IMG/VR virus record: IMGVR_UViG_3300047553_000984 | Span: 1-64,000 of that record | Strand: one strand, 5' to 3' | DNA length: 64,000 bases | Source: a virus | In this document: positions 51,286-59,514 of the stretch, in pieces | Layout: every line of letters begins with the position of its first letter | Position numbering within the stretch: the stretch's first letter is position 1 | Translations under genes and position numbers: made by a program | Notes under the pieces: model-generated | The model's database searches: none | What the model was told of the DNA's origin: nothing | The model's input: the letters and a program-made list of their open reading frames with translations, nothing else

Positions 51286-52914
51286 ATGGCGGCATGGGAT
51301 AAACTGGGGGATGAAACAGCAGTAGAATATATGTGTTTTTGTCAATATCGCGATCTTGGGCTAGATCGTACACTGCTGAAGGCGTGGCAATTATCTGCTC
51401 GATCGTTCAACTTTGAATACTGGAATAATCTTTACTGGCGGTTTGGTTGGCAAAAAAGGGCTGAATCCTACGATCAATTTATGATTGAATTTTTCTTTAA
51501 GCAGCGATTTAAAGAAAAATTCAATGCGGCAAAAAAAATATCTTTGAAAAAATTTGTACAAGAAGCTTGGCCTATTGTAGAGCCAGGAGTTCCATATCAA
51601 GGAAATTGGCATATCGACGTAATTTGCGATCATTTAGAAGCGGTAAGCAAAAGAGAAATTAGAAATTTAATTATTAATATTCCGCCCCGGCACGGCAAAA
51701 GTACCTTGGTTTCTGTTATGTGGCCATGCTGGGAGTGGGGGGAAATCAATCCATCTTCAAAATGGCTGTTTAGTTCTTACGCACAAAGCTTATCGAAAAG
51801 AGATTCGTTGAAATGTCGCAGATTGATTCAAAGTGATTGGTATCAGACCCGGTATGAAGTAAGAATTTGCTCAGATCAAAATGAAAAATTAACTTTTGAA
51901 AATACTAATGCCGGGTGCCGGGTTGCGACCTCTGTTGGTGGTGCTGCAACAGGAAAGGGTGGGGACTATATCGTGGTAGATGACCCAATCAAAGCGGGGG
52001 ATGCCGAATCTGACACAATGCGAAATGCCGTGATTGATTGGTGGAGCCAAGAAATGTCAACGCGAGGCAATGACCCAAGCACAGTGGCAAAAGTAATTAT
52101 CATGCAGCGATTGCACGAAAATGACTTGGCCGGATATTTGCTGGAAAATGAAAAATTTGAGCACCTTTGCTTGGCGACCGAATATGACCCAGCACGACAT
52201 TGTTCTACTTCTATTTGGTCGGATCATCGCAAGGAGTCAGGTGAATTACTATGGGGCGATCGCTATACCAGGGAAGTAATCGAAAAACTTAAAAAAGAAC
52301 TTGGCAGCTATGGTTATGCGGCACAACAACAACAAAATCCTGTGCCTGCTGGTGGTGGAATGATCAAAACTTCTTGGTTTAATTTTTATGAGAATTTACC
52401 AGAAAGCTTTGAAAAAATCACTCAGTCTTGGGACACAGCTTCTAAAGGAAATGAGTTAACTAATTGCCCTTGGGTCTGCACAACTTGGGGTGAAATTAAC
52501 GGCGAATATTACTTGATTAATGTTTTCCGTAAATTTCTGGAATACCCGGAAGGGCTTCGGGCAATTCAAATTTTGGCGCAAAAATATAATCCCGATGCGA
52601 TCTTGATTGAGGACAAGGGCACCGGGACAACAGCTATTCAAGATTTACGCAGAAAAGAAATACTAAAATTCCCGATAATTCCAGTTCGGCCAACAGCGGA
52701 TAAACTGGTTCGGCTTGCCGCTCAGTCTCCGGTGATCGAGGCTGGCTTAGTACACCTTCCAAAGCTAGAAGAAAATTGGTTGACCGAGTATCTTAACGAG
52801 ATTACCAAGTTTCCTAAATCTCAATACGCAGACCAAGTGGATAGCACCTCTCAATTTTTAGAATGGGCGAAGCGATCAGGTCGCTCAGTCGCTTTTGATT
52901 TTTTGGTTGGCTAA
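51286..52914 (+). CDS. Terminase large subunit
   Basis: About 542 residues. The ATPase has a Walker A-like NIPPRHGKS (~134) and a Walker B YIVVDDP (~226). The nuclease domain shows ILIEDKGTGTTAIQDL (~440) and a late acidic QYADQVDSTSQFLEW (~520). This is the DNA-packaging motor and genome-cutting enzyme. ATG 51286 with GGAG 8 nt upstream is preferred over an in-frame ATG at 51268. Confidence 0.93.
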   Translation: MAAWDKLGDETAVEYMCFCQYRDLGLDRTLLKAWQLSARSFNFEYWNNLYWRFGWQKRAESYDQFMIEFFFKQRFKEKFNAAKKISLKKFVQEAWPIVEPGVPYQGNWHIDVICDHLEAVSKREIRNLIINIPPRHGKSTLVSVMWPCWEWGEINPSSKWLFSSYAQSLSKRDSLKCRRLIQSDWYQTRYEVRICSDQNEKLTFENTNAGCRVATSVGGAATGKGGDYIVVDDPIKAGDAESDTMRNAVIDWWSQEMSTRGNDPSTVAKVIIMQRLHENDLAGYLLENEKFEHLCLATEYDPARHCSTSIWSDHRKESGELLWGDRYTREVIEKLKKELGSYGYAAQQQQNPVPAGGGMIKTSWFNFYENLPESFEKITQSWDTASKGNELTNCPWVCTTWGEINGEYYLINVFRKFLEYPEGLRAIQILAQKYNPDAILIEDKGTGTTAIQDLRRKEILKFPIIPVRPTADKLVRLAAQSPVIEAGLVHLPKLEENWLTEYLNEITKFPKSQYADQVDSTSQFLEWAKRSGRSVAFDFLVG

Positions 52915-52977
52915 TAACCCGGAATGAATCCGTATAGTGCATTGATGAAATCATTGCATTTTTTCCGTGAAGAGACA

Positions 52978-53184
52978 TTATTTTTCCTCCTCAATTAAGT
53001 CCGTGACTTTGCAATTTAGCGCTTGGCACAGATCCTCCAGCAACTCCCCGCTAATGCGGGGCATTTTGTCGGAATTTTTCATAGAACCAACTGAGTTAGG
53101 GTGCCGGTTGATCTGTTTACCGAGTTCTCTGTTGGTAATCTTGCGGTCTGTCATAACGTGCCGCAACATCCATCGTATTTTCAC
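52978..53184 (-). CDS. Cro/C1-type HTH regulator
   Basis: 68 residues, almost only the HTH fold (MLRHVMTDRKITNRELGKQINRHPNSVGSMKN; MPRISGELLEDLCQALNCKVTDLIEEE). It is divergent from the 53313 gene. The TTACCTGTTGACA operator/promoter text lies between them, so it probably represses that promoter. Confidence 0.85.
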   Translation of the reverse strand: MKIRWMLRHVMTDRKITNRELGKQINRHPNSVGSMKNSDKMPRISGELLEDLCQALNCKVTDLIEEEK

Positions 53185-53255
53185 TTTAGTCTTTTGCCTT
53201 TAACGTCATTCTTGAGTATATCACAAGTAAATTTAAAGTAACTTACGTTTACCTG

Positions 53256-53284
53256 TTGACATTTAAAATTAGGTGAGCTATGAT
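53256..53284 (+). promoter_or_regulatory. Promoter overlapping an upstream ATG
   Basis: TTGACA (53256-53261), 17 bp and TATGAT (53279-53284). TTACCTGT overlaps its left side and TTAGGTGA lies in the spacer. Since the -10 box contains the ATG at 53280, translation must start later. Confidence 0.6.
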
Positions 53285-53312
53285 GGTGTTGTCGTTGCAA
53301 TTCAACTGCTGT

Positions 53313-53651
53313 ATGAGCATTTCACGACTAAAGCCCAAGTATTCAGTATCAGTGGGTATCACTCATGTTAGTGATACCATTGACATAAAATTTGTGTACC
53401 ATCCCGGTTACGAAGGGATGAGTGTAATTCAAGAATTGGAGTCCATTCCTGGATTTAAAGTGTTTGAACTTACCGGAGAAGTATGGTTTACGGTCATATT
53501 TTCTGATGCTTATAACACAAAGAATGTCGCTGAATACATTGCAACACGATTAGAAGAAGTAGGAATGAAAGTGGGAAGACTGAAATCCGATGAAACCAAT
53601 CCCCGCAGAGTGGACAATTCCCCACGAATTGAAGTAAAAAAGTTTGTCTAA
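53313..53651 (+). CDS. Hypothetical protein
   Basis: 112 residues from ATG 53313, the first ATG after the inferred transcription start. A compact alpha/beta domain (KYSVSVGITHVSDTIDIKFVYHPGYEGMSVIQELESIPGFKVFELTGEVWFTVIF; NVAEYIATRLEEVGMKVGRL). No family recognised. The alternative start 53280 lies inside the -10 hexamer. Confidence 0.55.
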   Translation: MSISRLKPKYSVSVGITHVSDTIDIKFVYHPGYEGMSVIQELESIPGFKVFELTGEVWFTVIFSDAYNTKNVAEYIATRLEEVGMKVGRLKSDETNPRRVDNSPRIEVKKFV

Positions 53652-53713
53652 TTCCAGTCTGATTTCACAAGAAAAAGTATATTACGAATGTTCAAGGATT
53701 TGTGGGTAAAAAA

Positions 53714-54199
53714 ATGAAAATAATTGTCAACATCCCGGAAGATCAAAAATATTGGACTCCAGTCCTAAAGGCACTGTCAATAAATACTTGGGAGGTAAGT
53801 GATTCGTTTCTCAGACGAATCCTAGAATTCACCTTAGTCGTCGGCTATTCCGTTGTCACCGATCCCGGTGACAGGCTTGTTTCGCCTGGTACTGGAATCA
53901 TTGAACAAAAAATCAACTCTCTTGACTTGGACTGCTGTGAATGGACTTATGAATCACCATCCGAAGAATTTGGCGACATTGAGATAGAAATAACCCCATC
54001 GACATATTGGTTCGCGCCGCAATTTTTCACAATTGTTGAAAAATATTGCCACAATTTTGACTTGCTGTGCGGAGATGATTTCGGAACACTTATTAGTGTT
54101 ATTTGTGAGTTGTTAAGGAACAACATCAAAATAAGTATTGTTAGCGCCTCCTTAATGAAACAAATTGTTATCTTGATAAATGAATCTATTAAGGATTAA
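53714..54199 (+). CDS. Hypothetical protein
   Basis: 161 residues from ATG 53714 (a GTG at 53702 is possible; AAGGAT lies upstream). Alpha/beta character, acidic, with EWTYESPSEEFGDIEIEITPSTYWFAPQFFTIVEKYCHNFDLLCGDDFG. No family recognised. Ends just before a bidirectional terminator. Confidence 0.55.
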   Translation: MKIIVNIPEDQKYWTPVLKALSINTWEVSDSFLRRILEFTLVVGYSVVTDPGDRLVSPGTGIIEQKINSLDLDCCEWTYESPSEEFGDIEIEITPSTYWFAPQFFTIVEKYCHNFDLLCGDDFGTLISVICELLRNNIKISIVSASLMKQIVILINESIKD

Positions 54200-54219
54200 T
54201 GCTTATTTAAGCAAAAAAA

Positions 54220-54241
54220 CCGACTACAAAAGAGTAGTCGG
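54220..54241. terminator. Bidirectional terminator
   Basis: CCGACTAC and GTAGTCGG form a perfect 8-bp stem with a 6-nt loop. A poly-A run precedes it, giving a T-run for the minus-strand MazG/RNR operon. It also ends the + strand 53714 gene. Confidence 0.8.
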
Positions 54242-54323
54242 TTGATTCTCCGGTTGCTGTCACCTTCTTTCTCGGTAAACAACCTTTATATTGTAACCCA
54301 ATCAAAAGCACAAAGCCAACACT

Positions 54324-54632
54324 TTATCGATAATCTCCGCTGCCAGATAAAGTGTTATTTTTTTGCCTGTTTCTTAGCTTTTCAATGTTGGCAATGGCTA
54401 TATCAGACAACGAAATTCCATGCTCTGAGGCAATAATAGCTAAGTACCACAAAACATCTCCCAGTTCTAACTTTAGCTTTTGAATATCAAGAGGCGCGTT
54501 GTCTCGAATTGATTTTTTAATCAATTCACTTACTTCCCCAACTTCGCCTGCCAAACCAAGAGCAGGATAATTAACTCCGTGCGGGTAAAAAGCGGTCTTA
54601 ATCGCCATTGACTGATAAGTATCAAAGTTCAT
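54324..54632 (-). CDS. MazG-like nucleotide pyrophosphohydrolase
   Basis: About 102 residues. The MazG metal-binding signature is present: LGLAGEVGEVSELIKK (ExxE) and later LELGDVLWYLA (ExxD). These enzymes hydrolyse (d)NTPs or ppGpp to monophosphates, and phage versions are thought to adjust nucleotide pools or alarmones. ATG 54632 is preferred over a TTG at 54662 that overlaps the ribonucleotide reductase gene. It is the last gene of that operon. Confidence 0.85.
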   Translation of the reverse strand: MNFDTYQSMAIKTAFYPHGVNYPALGLAGEVGEVSELIKKSIRDNAPLDIQKLKLELGDVLWYLAIIASEHGISLSDIAIANIEKLRNRQKNNTLSGSGDYR

Positions 54633-54654
54633 ATTTCTCAAGAAAAACAATAAT

Positions 54655-56955
54655 TTATCCAATCAGACACTTATCAGAATCACATGGCGCAGGCCCATGA
54701 TAATCAAACTCTTGTGTCCTTAGATGGTATTGTACTCGTTGATCAAAATATTCTTCGGTAGCAGTAATTCGATTCAGGCGATCGCGATATGTATCTTCTG
54801 AGATTGGTTCAAATGGCAATCGGGGAAACGCTTGATGATCATCAAAGCGGGAAAGGAGAGCAAAAGATACATACCCCTCGTCTTTTTTAATTGCCTGAAA
54901 AATTCTTTTTCCCAATGGCTTAATTTCTGTCTCTCTTAGCTCAATCGTCGCACTGGTATTGTGCGTACTATAATAATTTTGCACACCCATAGCAAAATCA
55001 AATTGAGCCAAGGCACTGATTTTGCTGGGACAAAAATTCACCTCATCTGCCAATTCTGCCCAGGCAACTTTAACAGGAATCTCAATCAACCATTCGTTGC
55101 AACGAGAATCGTAAGGATCGTCAAGTAGATGACCGTTTTCATCTTTATCGGACTGGGAGGGGATGACGTTGTAGCCATAGTCAATGCAGGCTAAGGCTAC
55201 CGGATCGTTTTTGCGGAAGGTGATCCTCCTAATATAACGAGTGGCTTTCGGGGGGTGCCAACCGGGAGAAGCTCCAGTCAAAAGAGATTTAGTGCCACTG
55301 GGTTGAACGGTGGTGTAACGGTTGGGACGTTTTAACCCGTGGCGATCGCAAAAATCCCAGACGTACTTTTGCGCCCACAGCCGAAATTTATTAAGCCACA
55401 TTCGCTCTTGATCACGGAAAAAAACCGCCAGATCGTACTGAGGTGCATCGGGGTTGTTGGATATGAAAGAAGAACACCGATCCTTGCTCCACCATCGCAA
55501 ATAGTCTGCGCCAAACTTAACAACAAAAAAATCGAATAATCCGGTAAAGCTTATGCCCACAATAGGGTCGATTTCCCGACTGTACTGTAGCTGGGGGTGT
55601 TGGAATTTTTGGGTCAATTGCCGACAGGCATTAATAGCGCCGACCCGAAAAGCTTCTTCTATTACTGCCTCTGATTCTAATGCCAGTCGGTTCAGATGAA
55701 TCTCCGACAAATTGCAAAAAAAATTCGATCCTATTATTTCCGCGCAGGGATTCAGCGCATACCGATTTAATCGGTGATTTATTTCCTGATCGCTCATTTC
55801 TGGGTGGCGAGATTTTAGCCAATTACGGCATCCTTCGGCTCCGTAAACGTCCAGGTATCTTAAAAAATTATGCTTAAGCTGGTTATCGGCCAGGATATCA
55901 GCATTCGCACGGGCGATCGCCTCTGGAGCATATTGAATCGCCCCTTCTCCCGAATAATATTGTTGCTGAACGGCTTCAATACATTCTGCTTCCATGGGTT
56001 TGTGATGAAATACTCGTGTGTGATTTGCCATTCTGAGGGCGTCTCTCTCTGGATCAATCGACCAATTACCATTCTCATCCTCACGCCATAAATACAGCTT
56101 TGCTTGGCCAAATCCCGAATCCTCGGCGCTTCCCTGCCGAATACCCGCAGATCGACGAACATTGCCGCTCACAACCACAGATGCCGGTTCATCCAAAAGT
56201 AAACAAACCTCTACTGATGTCAGCTTTCGCAAAAATGCTTTATTAAGGATTTTTGCAATTTTAACAAATAGCTGAGGCAACATAGATGGGTTGGCAGTGC
56301 CACCAAACCCCTTGATCGGAGTTCCTTTAGGCCGCACAAAATTAAAGAAAAATTCAACAGTAATTGGGTGAGACTGCTTTGGTTTTATAGCAATTTCCAG
56401 CAATCCCATATACGCATCAATCCAGCCTTTTCGAGAGTCACCAATAATTATTTGATAATGACTCCCAGAAATTGATGAAATGAAAGTATTCTCTTTTTTT
56501 ATTGCAGACTCCCATTCTTTTCTCCGAGGAATGGGACGGGCGATTTGAACTTCAATCAAATTATTGATTGTGGGCAGTGCCGCGATCGCTTCCCGCTCTA
56601 CCACAACTCCTACACCGCATCCCAGCATAAGGTGATCAAAGCATAGGCGAAAAACATCTAAGCCTAGAGTTCTTGGGTCTAGGGAATTACAGTTATATAG
56701 CCCAGGAACATTTTCTGGTTTTTTGCTATTCTCCGTGCCGCCAAACCACAACCGGCGACCCGAAGGCAGGCTATACAATTTCAACCCGTACTCCAAAGAA
56801 AGTTGCCTTTCTTCCTCTGTAAGAATTTCGCTATCCGTCCCCGTCAGAGAACGTGCGATCGCTTCTTCTGGTGTTTCTAATTCCAAGGTTCCATTCAGCT
56901 TTCTTGAGTAAGTGCGAAAAAAAACTGGCGCTCCAGTCAATGAGGGAAATTTCAT
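54655..56955 (-). CDS. nrdJ: Class II (B12-dependent) ribonucleotide reductase
   Basis: 766 residues, similar in length to the monomeric RTPR of Lactobacillus. An early Cys is in GLYNCNSL (C89). The catalytic loop NPCAEIIGSNFFCNLSEIHL holds the thiyl Cys, the Glu two residues on and the partner Cys. VQPSGTKSLLTGASPG is the phosphate-binding region. The C-terminal redox pair is C758/C763 (PCDSDKC), at the spacing of the Lactobacillus enzyme. It makes deoxyribonucleotides independently of oxygen but requires adenosylcobalamin, which cyanobacterial hosts replace with pseudo-B12. Confidence 0.95.
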   Translation of the reverse strand: MKFPSLTGAPVFFRTYSRKLNGTLELETPEEAIARSLTGTDSEILTEEERQLSLEYGLKLYSLPSGRRLWFGGTENSKKPENVPGLYNCNSLDPRTLGLDVFRLCFDHLMLGCGVGVVVEREAIAALPTINNLIEVQIARPIPRRKEWESAIKKENTFISSISGSHYQIIIGDSRKGWIDAYMGLLEIAIKPKQSHPITVEFFFNFVRPKGTPIKGFGGTANPSMLPQLFVKIAKILNKAFLRKLTSVEVCLLLDEPASVVVSGNVRRSAGIRQGSAEDSGFGQAKLYLWREDENGNWSIDPERDALRMANHTRVFHHKPMEAECIEAVQQQYYSGEGAIQYAPEAIARANADILADNQLKHNFLRYLDVYGAEGCRNWLKSRHPEMSDQEINHRLNRYALNPCAEIIGSNFFCNLSEIHLNRLALESEAVIEEAFRVGAINACRQLTQKFQHPQLQYSREIDPIVGISFTGLFDFFVVKFGADYLRWWSKDRCSSFISNNPDAPQYDLAVFFRDQERMWLNKFRLWAQKYVWDFCDRHGLKRPNRYTTVQPSGTKSLLTGASPGWHPPKATRYIRRITFRKNDPVALACIDYGYNVIPSQSDKDENGHLLDDPYDSRCNEWLIEIPVKVAWAELADEVNFCPSKISALAQFDFAMGVQNYYSTHNTSATIELRETEIKPLGKRIFQAIKKDEGYVSFALLSRFDDHQAFPRLPFEPISEDTYRDRLNRITATEEYFDQRVQYHLRTQEFDYHGPAPCDSDKCLIG

Positions 56956-56964
56956 GGCTTTAAG

Positions 56965-57162
56965 TTAAGGAAAATAAACAATAAACGGGGTATCGACTCT
57001 CCAGTACCATCCGTTAACCCCTTTCTCGACACCAACAGAAAAAGGGTGTCTGATCATTTCTTGACTTCCGTTATCGTAAGTCAATCTGAATTGATCAATA
57101 CCGATCTGTTCAATGTTTTTGATTTTACCATTTTCTGACTTAATTTCGACAAAGTTCAACAT
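56965..57162 (-). CDS. Small hypothetical protein
   Basis: 65 residues with an excellent ribosome-binding site (AAAGGAGG 6 nt before ATG). An all-beta small domain (MLNFVEIKSENGKIKNIEQIGIDQFRLTYDNGSQEMI). It lies 9 bp upstream of the reductase gene and is co-transcribed. Similar DUF-type small beta proteins occur in phages. Function unknown. Confidence 0.65.
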   Translation of the reverse strand: MLNFVEIKSENGKIKNIEQIGIDQFRLTYDNGSQEMIRHPFSVGVEKGVNGWYWRVDTPFIVYFP

Positions 57163-57302
57163 CTTTTCCTCCTTTATCTATAATACATAAAAAAGTTTTT
57201 CTCCAAAAAAACTTGGTGTAAGAAATTCAGCAAAGTGAGATACTCTCCAGAACAGATAAACGAGGAAAATACAGGATCTTGGGTGTTTTACCGGGTTTCA
57301 TT

Positions 57303-57776
57303 TTAAGCCACCCGTCCGTCGAACTTATTAATAACCTCTTCGTCTCTCCATTTTTGAAGAATTCGTTCGCGGTGGATTCCCCACAATATACACAACCTCT
57401 CATAGGGAATTTGCCAATTTTCAAAAGTCTTGCCATTGCGATTAAGGTCTTGCTGCAAAGAGCCAACCACTGTTTTAATATCTTTTGGCGTACCATCTCT
57501 CTCTTTTAATTCTAGCAATTCAGCCAAAATCCTTAGATTGTTTTGGGTATTTTCCTCGCTCCATCCATCCTCTGGCCAGCAAGCGATAAATTGCTGCAAA
57601 GTAAATTCAGAAGGTGGCAAGACTTTTTTGCTTAGGGTTTTGTACCAAGGTGGCAGCGTAGCGGATGACTTGAGGGCCTTACGCAACCCTCGACTATCTC
57701 TTTGCCAGTAGCCCCTCATAAGGTCAACGACCCTGTTCTGAAATTGAGATTCAAAAGTGAATATTTTTTTCATCCA
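57303..57776 (-). CDS. Hypothetical protein
   Basis: 157 residues if started at ATG 57776 (MKKIFTFESQFQNRVVDLM...), with GGAT about 10 nt upstream. The frame is open to 57887, but that extension would translate a strong hairpin and is basic without clear order. The protein is helical, with FTLQQFIACWPEDGWSEENTQNNLRILAEL and a C-terminal ERLCILWGIHRERILQKW. No family recognised. Confidence 0.5.
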   Translation of the reverse strand, partial: WMKKIFTFESQFQNRVVDLMRGYWQRDSRGLRKALKSSATLPPWYKTLSKKVLPPSEFTLQQFIACWPEDGWSEENTQNNLRILAELLELKERDGTPKDIKTVVGSLQQDLNRNGKTFENWQIPYERLCILWGIHRERILQKWRDEEVINKFDGRVA

Positions 57777-57830
57777 GATATCCAGATGCGATCTTTGTGT
57801 TATCATGGCGATCAAGACTGTAATAGGTCT

Positions 57831-57877
57831 AGTCCCCGGCTTGGGTCCCAATTTCCTAGCCGGGGACTCTTTTTTTA
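57831..57877 (+). terminator. Intrinsic terminator on the + strand
   Basis: AGTCCCCGGCT and AGCCGGGGACT form an 11-bp perfect stem followed by seven Ts in the + direction. No + strand gene ends here, so it may end read-through from 53.3-54.2 kb or a short antisense RNA across the 57303 gene's 5' end. On the minus strand it would be a 5'-leader hairpin. Confidence 0.75.
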
Positions 57878-57951
57878 TTTTAGCCAATCAAACCAAAAGA
57901 TCAAGGGCATTTAGACATTTGTCTAAATGGGTTTTATGAAGTTTCAATACT

Positions 57952-58632
57952 TTGAGCAAGCTTAATCCCCGTTACGACCAAAATTTTTTGACATTTGTAG
58001 AAAAACCCTTGCGATTCCTTTGGTGCGTGAAATATGGTTGTTTGTGTAAAGCGCAAGAGGAAATAAAAAATTGCACATTGAACTCAAATATTAGCTATGT
58101 AGATTTTTGCGATGGCTTTATTCAGGTTCCGACAAAAGAGGCGGTCCCAACAAAAAGCCAGTTAACGAAAATTTATCAAACAGACTTTCGGGCGATTGCT
58201 CGAATAATCGATGATTACTTCCCGATTGTTCTATCCTTAAAACAAGTTTCTTTAATCTATGCAGATCAAAGAATAGATACTTGGGACGATGACGGATATT
58301 TGGCTTGGTTTTTAACCCTATGTTTAGGAAGATATTTTCGGTTTCCTGGAACCAATAAAATCAATCACAAAAAGTTAAAAACATCAATTTTATTGAGCAA
58401 GCCAGCATTTTCCTGGGAAATGTTTAAATGTGACAAAGACAGGAAACTGCCCAGCGAAGAAGACATATTAAAAAATGTCGGAGTTCTCCGATACACCGAA
58501 TCACAAATCATCAACGAATTTGATTATCTACAGGAGATCAAGGGTAATGAAAAGAAAAGAACTACTGCAAAATCTAGGGCTGCAATCAGATCGAGTTCTA
58601 ACTCAAATTCTCTCTCAACTTTCTGGGATTGA
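57952..58632 (+). CDS. Hypothetical protein
   Basis: 226 residues, TTG start at 57952 not well supported. Alternating helices and aromatic-rich segments (LRFLWCVKYGCLCKAQEEIKNC; DDGYLAWFLTLCLGRYFRFPG). The last ~30 residues are basic and Ser-rich and overlap the next gene by 86 bp. No family recognised. First gene of the 58-64 kb module. Confidence 0.55.
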   Translation: MSKLNPRYDQNFLTFVEKPLRFLWCVKYGCLCKAQEEIKNCTLNSNISYVDFCDGFIQVPTKEAVPTKSQLTKIYQTDFRAIARIIDDYFPIVLSLKQVSLIYADQRIDTWDDDGYLAWFLTLCLGRYFRFPGTNKINHKKLKTSILLSKPAFSWEMFKCDKDRKLPSEEDILKNVGVLRYTESQIINEFDYLQEIKGNEKKRTTAKSRAAIRSSSNSNSLSTFWD

Positions 58633-59098
58633 TCCTAATGCCGAGGAAATCCCTAACGATATCGCTCAAGGATTGATTGATGCAAGAAAATCTCATCAGG
58701 AACAATCCCAGCAACCTCAGCAATCTCAGCACCAAAAGTCCCATCAAATCGGACAGGCAACGGCAGATCCGTTTGAGGAGCTACAGCAAGTTGCTGCACA
58801 AAATAAAGTCTTATCAGATCAGCTTTATGAAAGAAGTCTTCAAGCCGCAGTGCAAGAAGGAGTAAATTTCGGCACACGCCTTGGGCAAATACAAGCAGTG
58901 GCAGCACAAATCACTGCCACCGAAGTCTGGGCCAGAACAATGGGGGAGTTCAGCAATCAATCCAAGTCGCGAACGGACAAGTTCTTCAGCACCAAGTTGA
59001 GTCAACTGATGCCAATCCAAACACAATCGACCGAACACTTACTTCAAGGTCAGGAGAACTTAGCGACGAAATCGCTGCCACAATCAACACTATTTTAA
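58547..59098 (+). CDS. Gln-rich helical protein, possible -1 frameshift
   Basis: 183 residues from ATG 58547 (GGAG 11 nt upstream). A helical N-terminus (ELLQNLGLQSDRVLTQILSQLSG), a Gln/Ser/His-rich linker (~48-65) and a coiled-coil-like region. After the G5 run at 58942-58946 the zero frame turns into low-order Ser/Gln text. The -1 frame instead stays open for 348 bp and reads well (VQQSIQVANGQVLQHQVES..., GELSDEIAATINTILIV) into the membrane segment ending at 59292. A programmed or accidental -1 shift would give a ~247-residue membrane-anchored protein. Confidence 0.5.
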   Translation: MKRKELLQNLGLQSDRVLTQILSQLSGIDPNAEEIPNDIAQGLIDARKSHQEQSQQPQQSQHQKSHQIGQATADPFEELQQVAAQNKVLSDQLYERSLQAAVQEGVNFGTRLGQIQAVAAQITATEVWARTMGEFSNQSKSRTDKFFSTKLSQLMPIQTQSTEHLLQGQENLATKSLPQSTLF

Positions 59099-59118
59099 TA
59101 GTAAGCAAGCGATACACA

Positions 59119-59292
59119 GTGAATAAATTGATTCAACTGTCTATTATCTCTGCTTTTGCCGCAATGCTGGGAGTAGTGACTCAAAACATTAATAATAATT
59201 CGATTAAATCACTACTCCCAGTAGCATTATCTTTACTGTCTTCAGGAGCGTTTGTCACCAATGAAACTCTTAAAAAAACTGACCTATCCTAA
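59119..59292 (+). CDS. Small two-helix membrane protein or frameshift extension
   Basis: From GTG 59119, 57 residues with two hydrophobic helices (LIQLSIISAFAAMLGVVT; SLLPVALSLLSSGAFVT). Its frame is open upstream into the 58547 gene, so it may be the C-terminal membrane anchor of the -1 frameshift product rather than a separate gene. Its end overlaps the next start at 59261. Confidence 0.45.
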   Translation: MNKLIQLSIISAFAAMLGVVTQNINNNSIKSLLPVALSLLSSGAFVTNETLKKTDLS

Positions 59293-59503
59293 CATAGACC
59301 GAGCAATTGATTTATGCTTGCTCACATTCATTTCACTGGGATTAAAATCTTTAATTCCTTGGCTATCCTTTTTTGAAATAGCCGCTGTCGTGAATAGCTT
59401 TGGCTTTTTCTTTTTAGGTGAGATTCGGGCTAAGTTCCAGACTTATCCTTATGAAGCGGAACAAACCGTAGAAGCAGAAATTGTTTATCCATACTTATTT
59501 TAA
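59261..59503 (+). CDS. Small membrane protein
   Basis: 80 residues, two hydrophobic segments (AIDLCLLTFISLGLKSLIPWL; FEIAAVVNSFGFFFLGEI) and an acidic C-terminal tail. ATG 59261 chosen; GGAG lies 12 nt upstream. No family recognised. Part of a run of small membrane proteins that precedes the membrane ATPase. Confidence 0.55.
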   Translation: MKLLKKLTYPNIDRAIDLCLLTFISLGLKSLIPWLSFFEIAAVVNSFGFFFLGEIRAKFQTYPYEAEQTVEAEIVYPYLF

Positions 59504-59514
59504 GAGAGGAAAAT

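Noticed and set aside
57227-57496. 89-codon minus-strand frame
   Set aside because: Overlaps the longer 57303 gene in another frame and has no ribosome-binding site.
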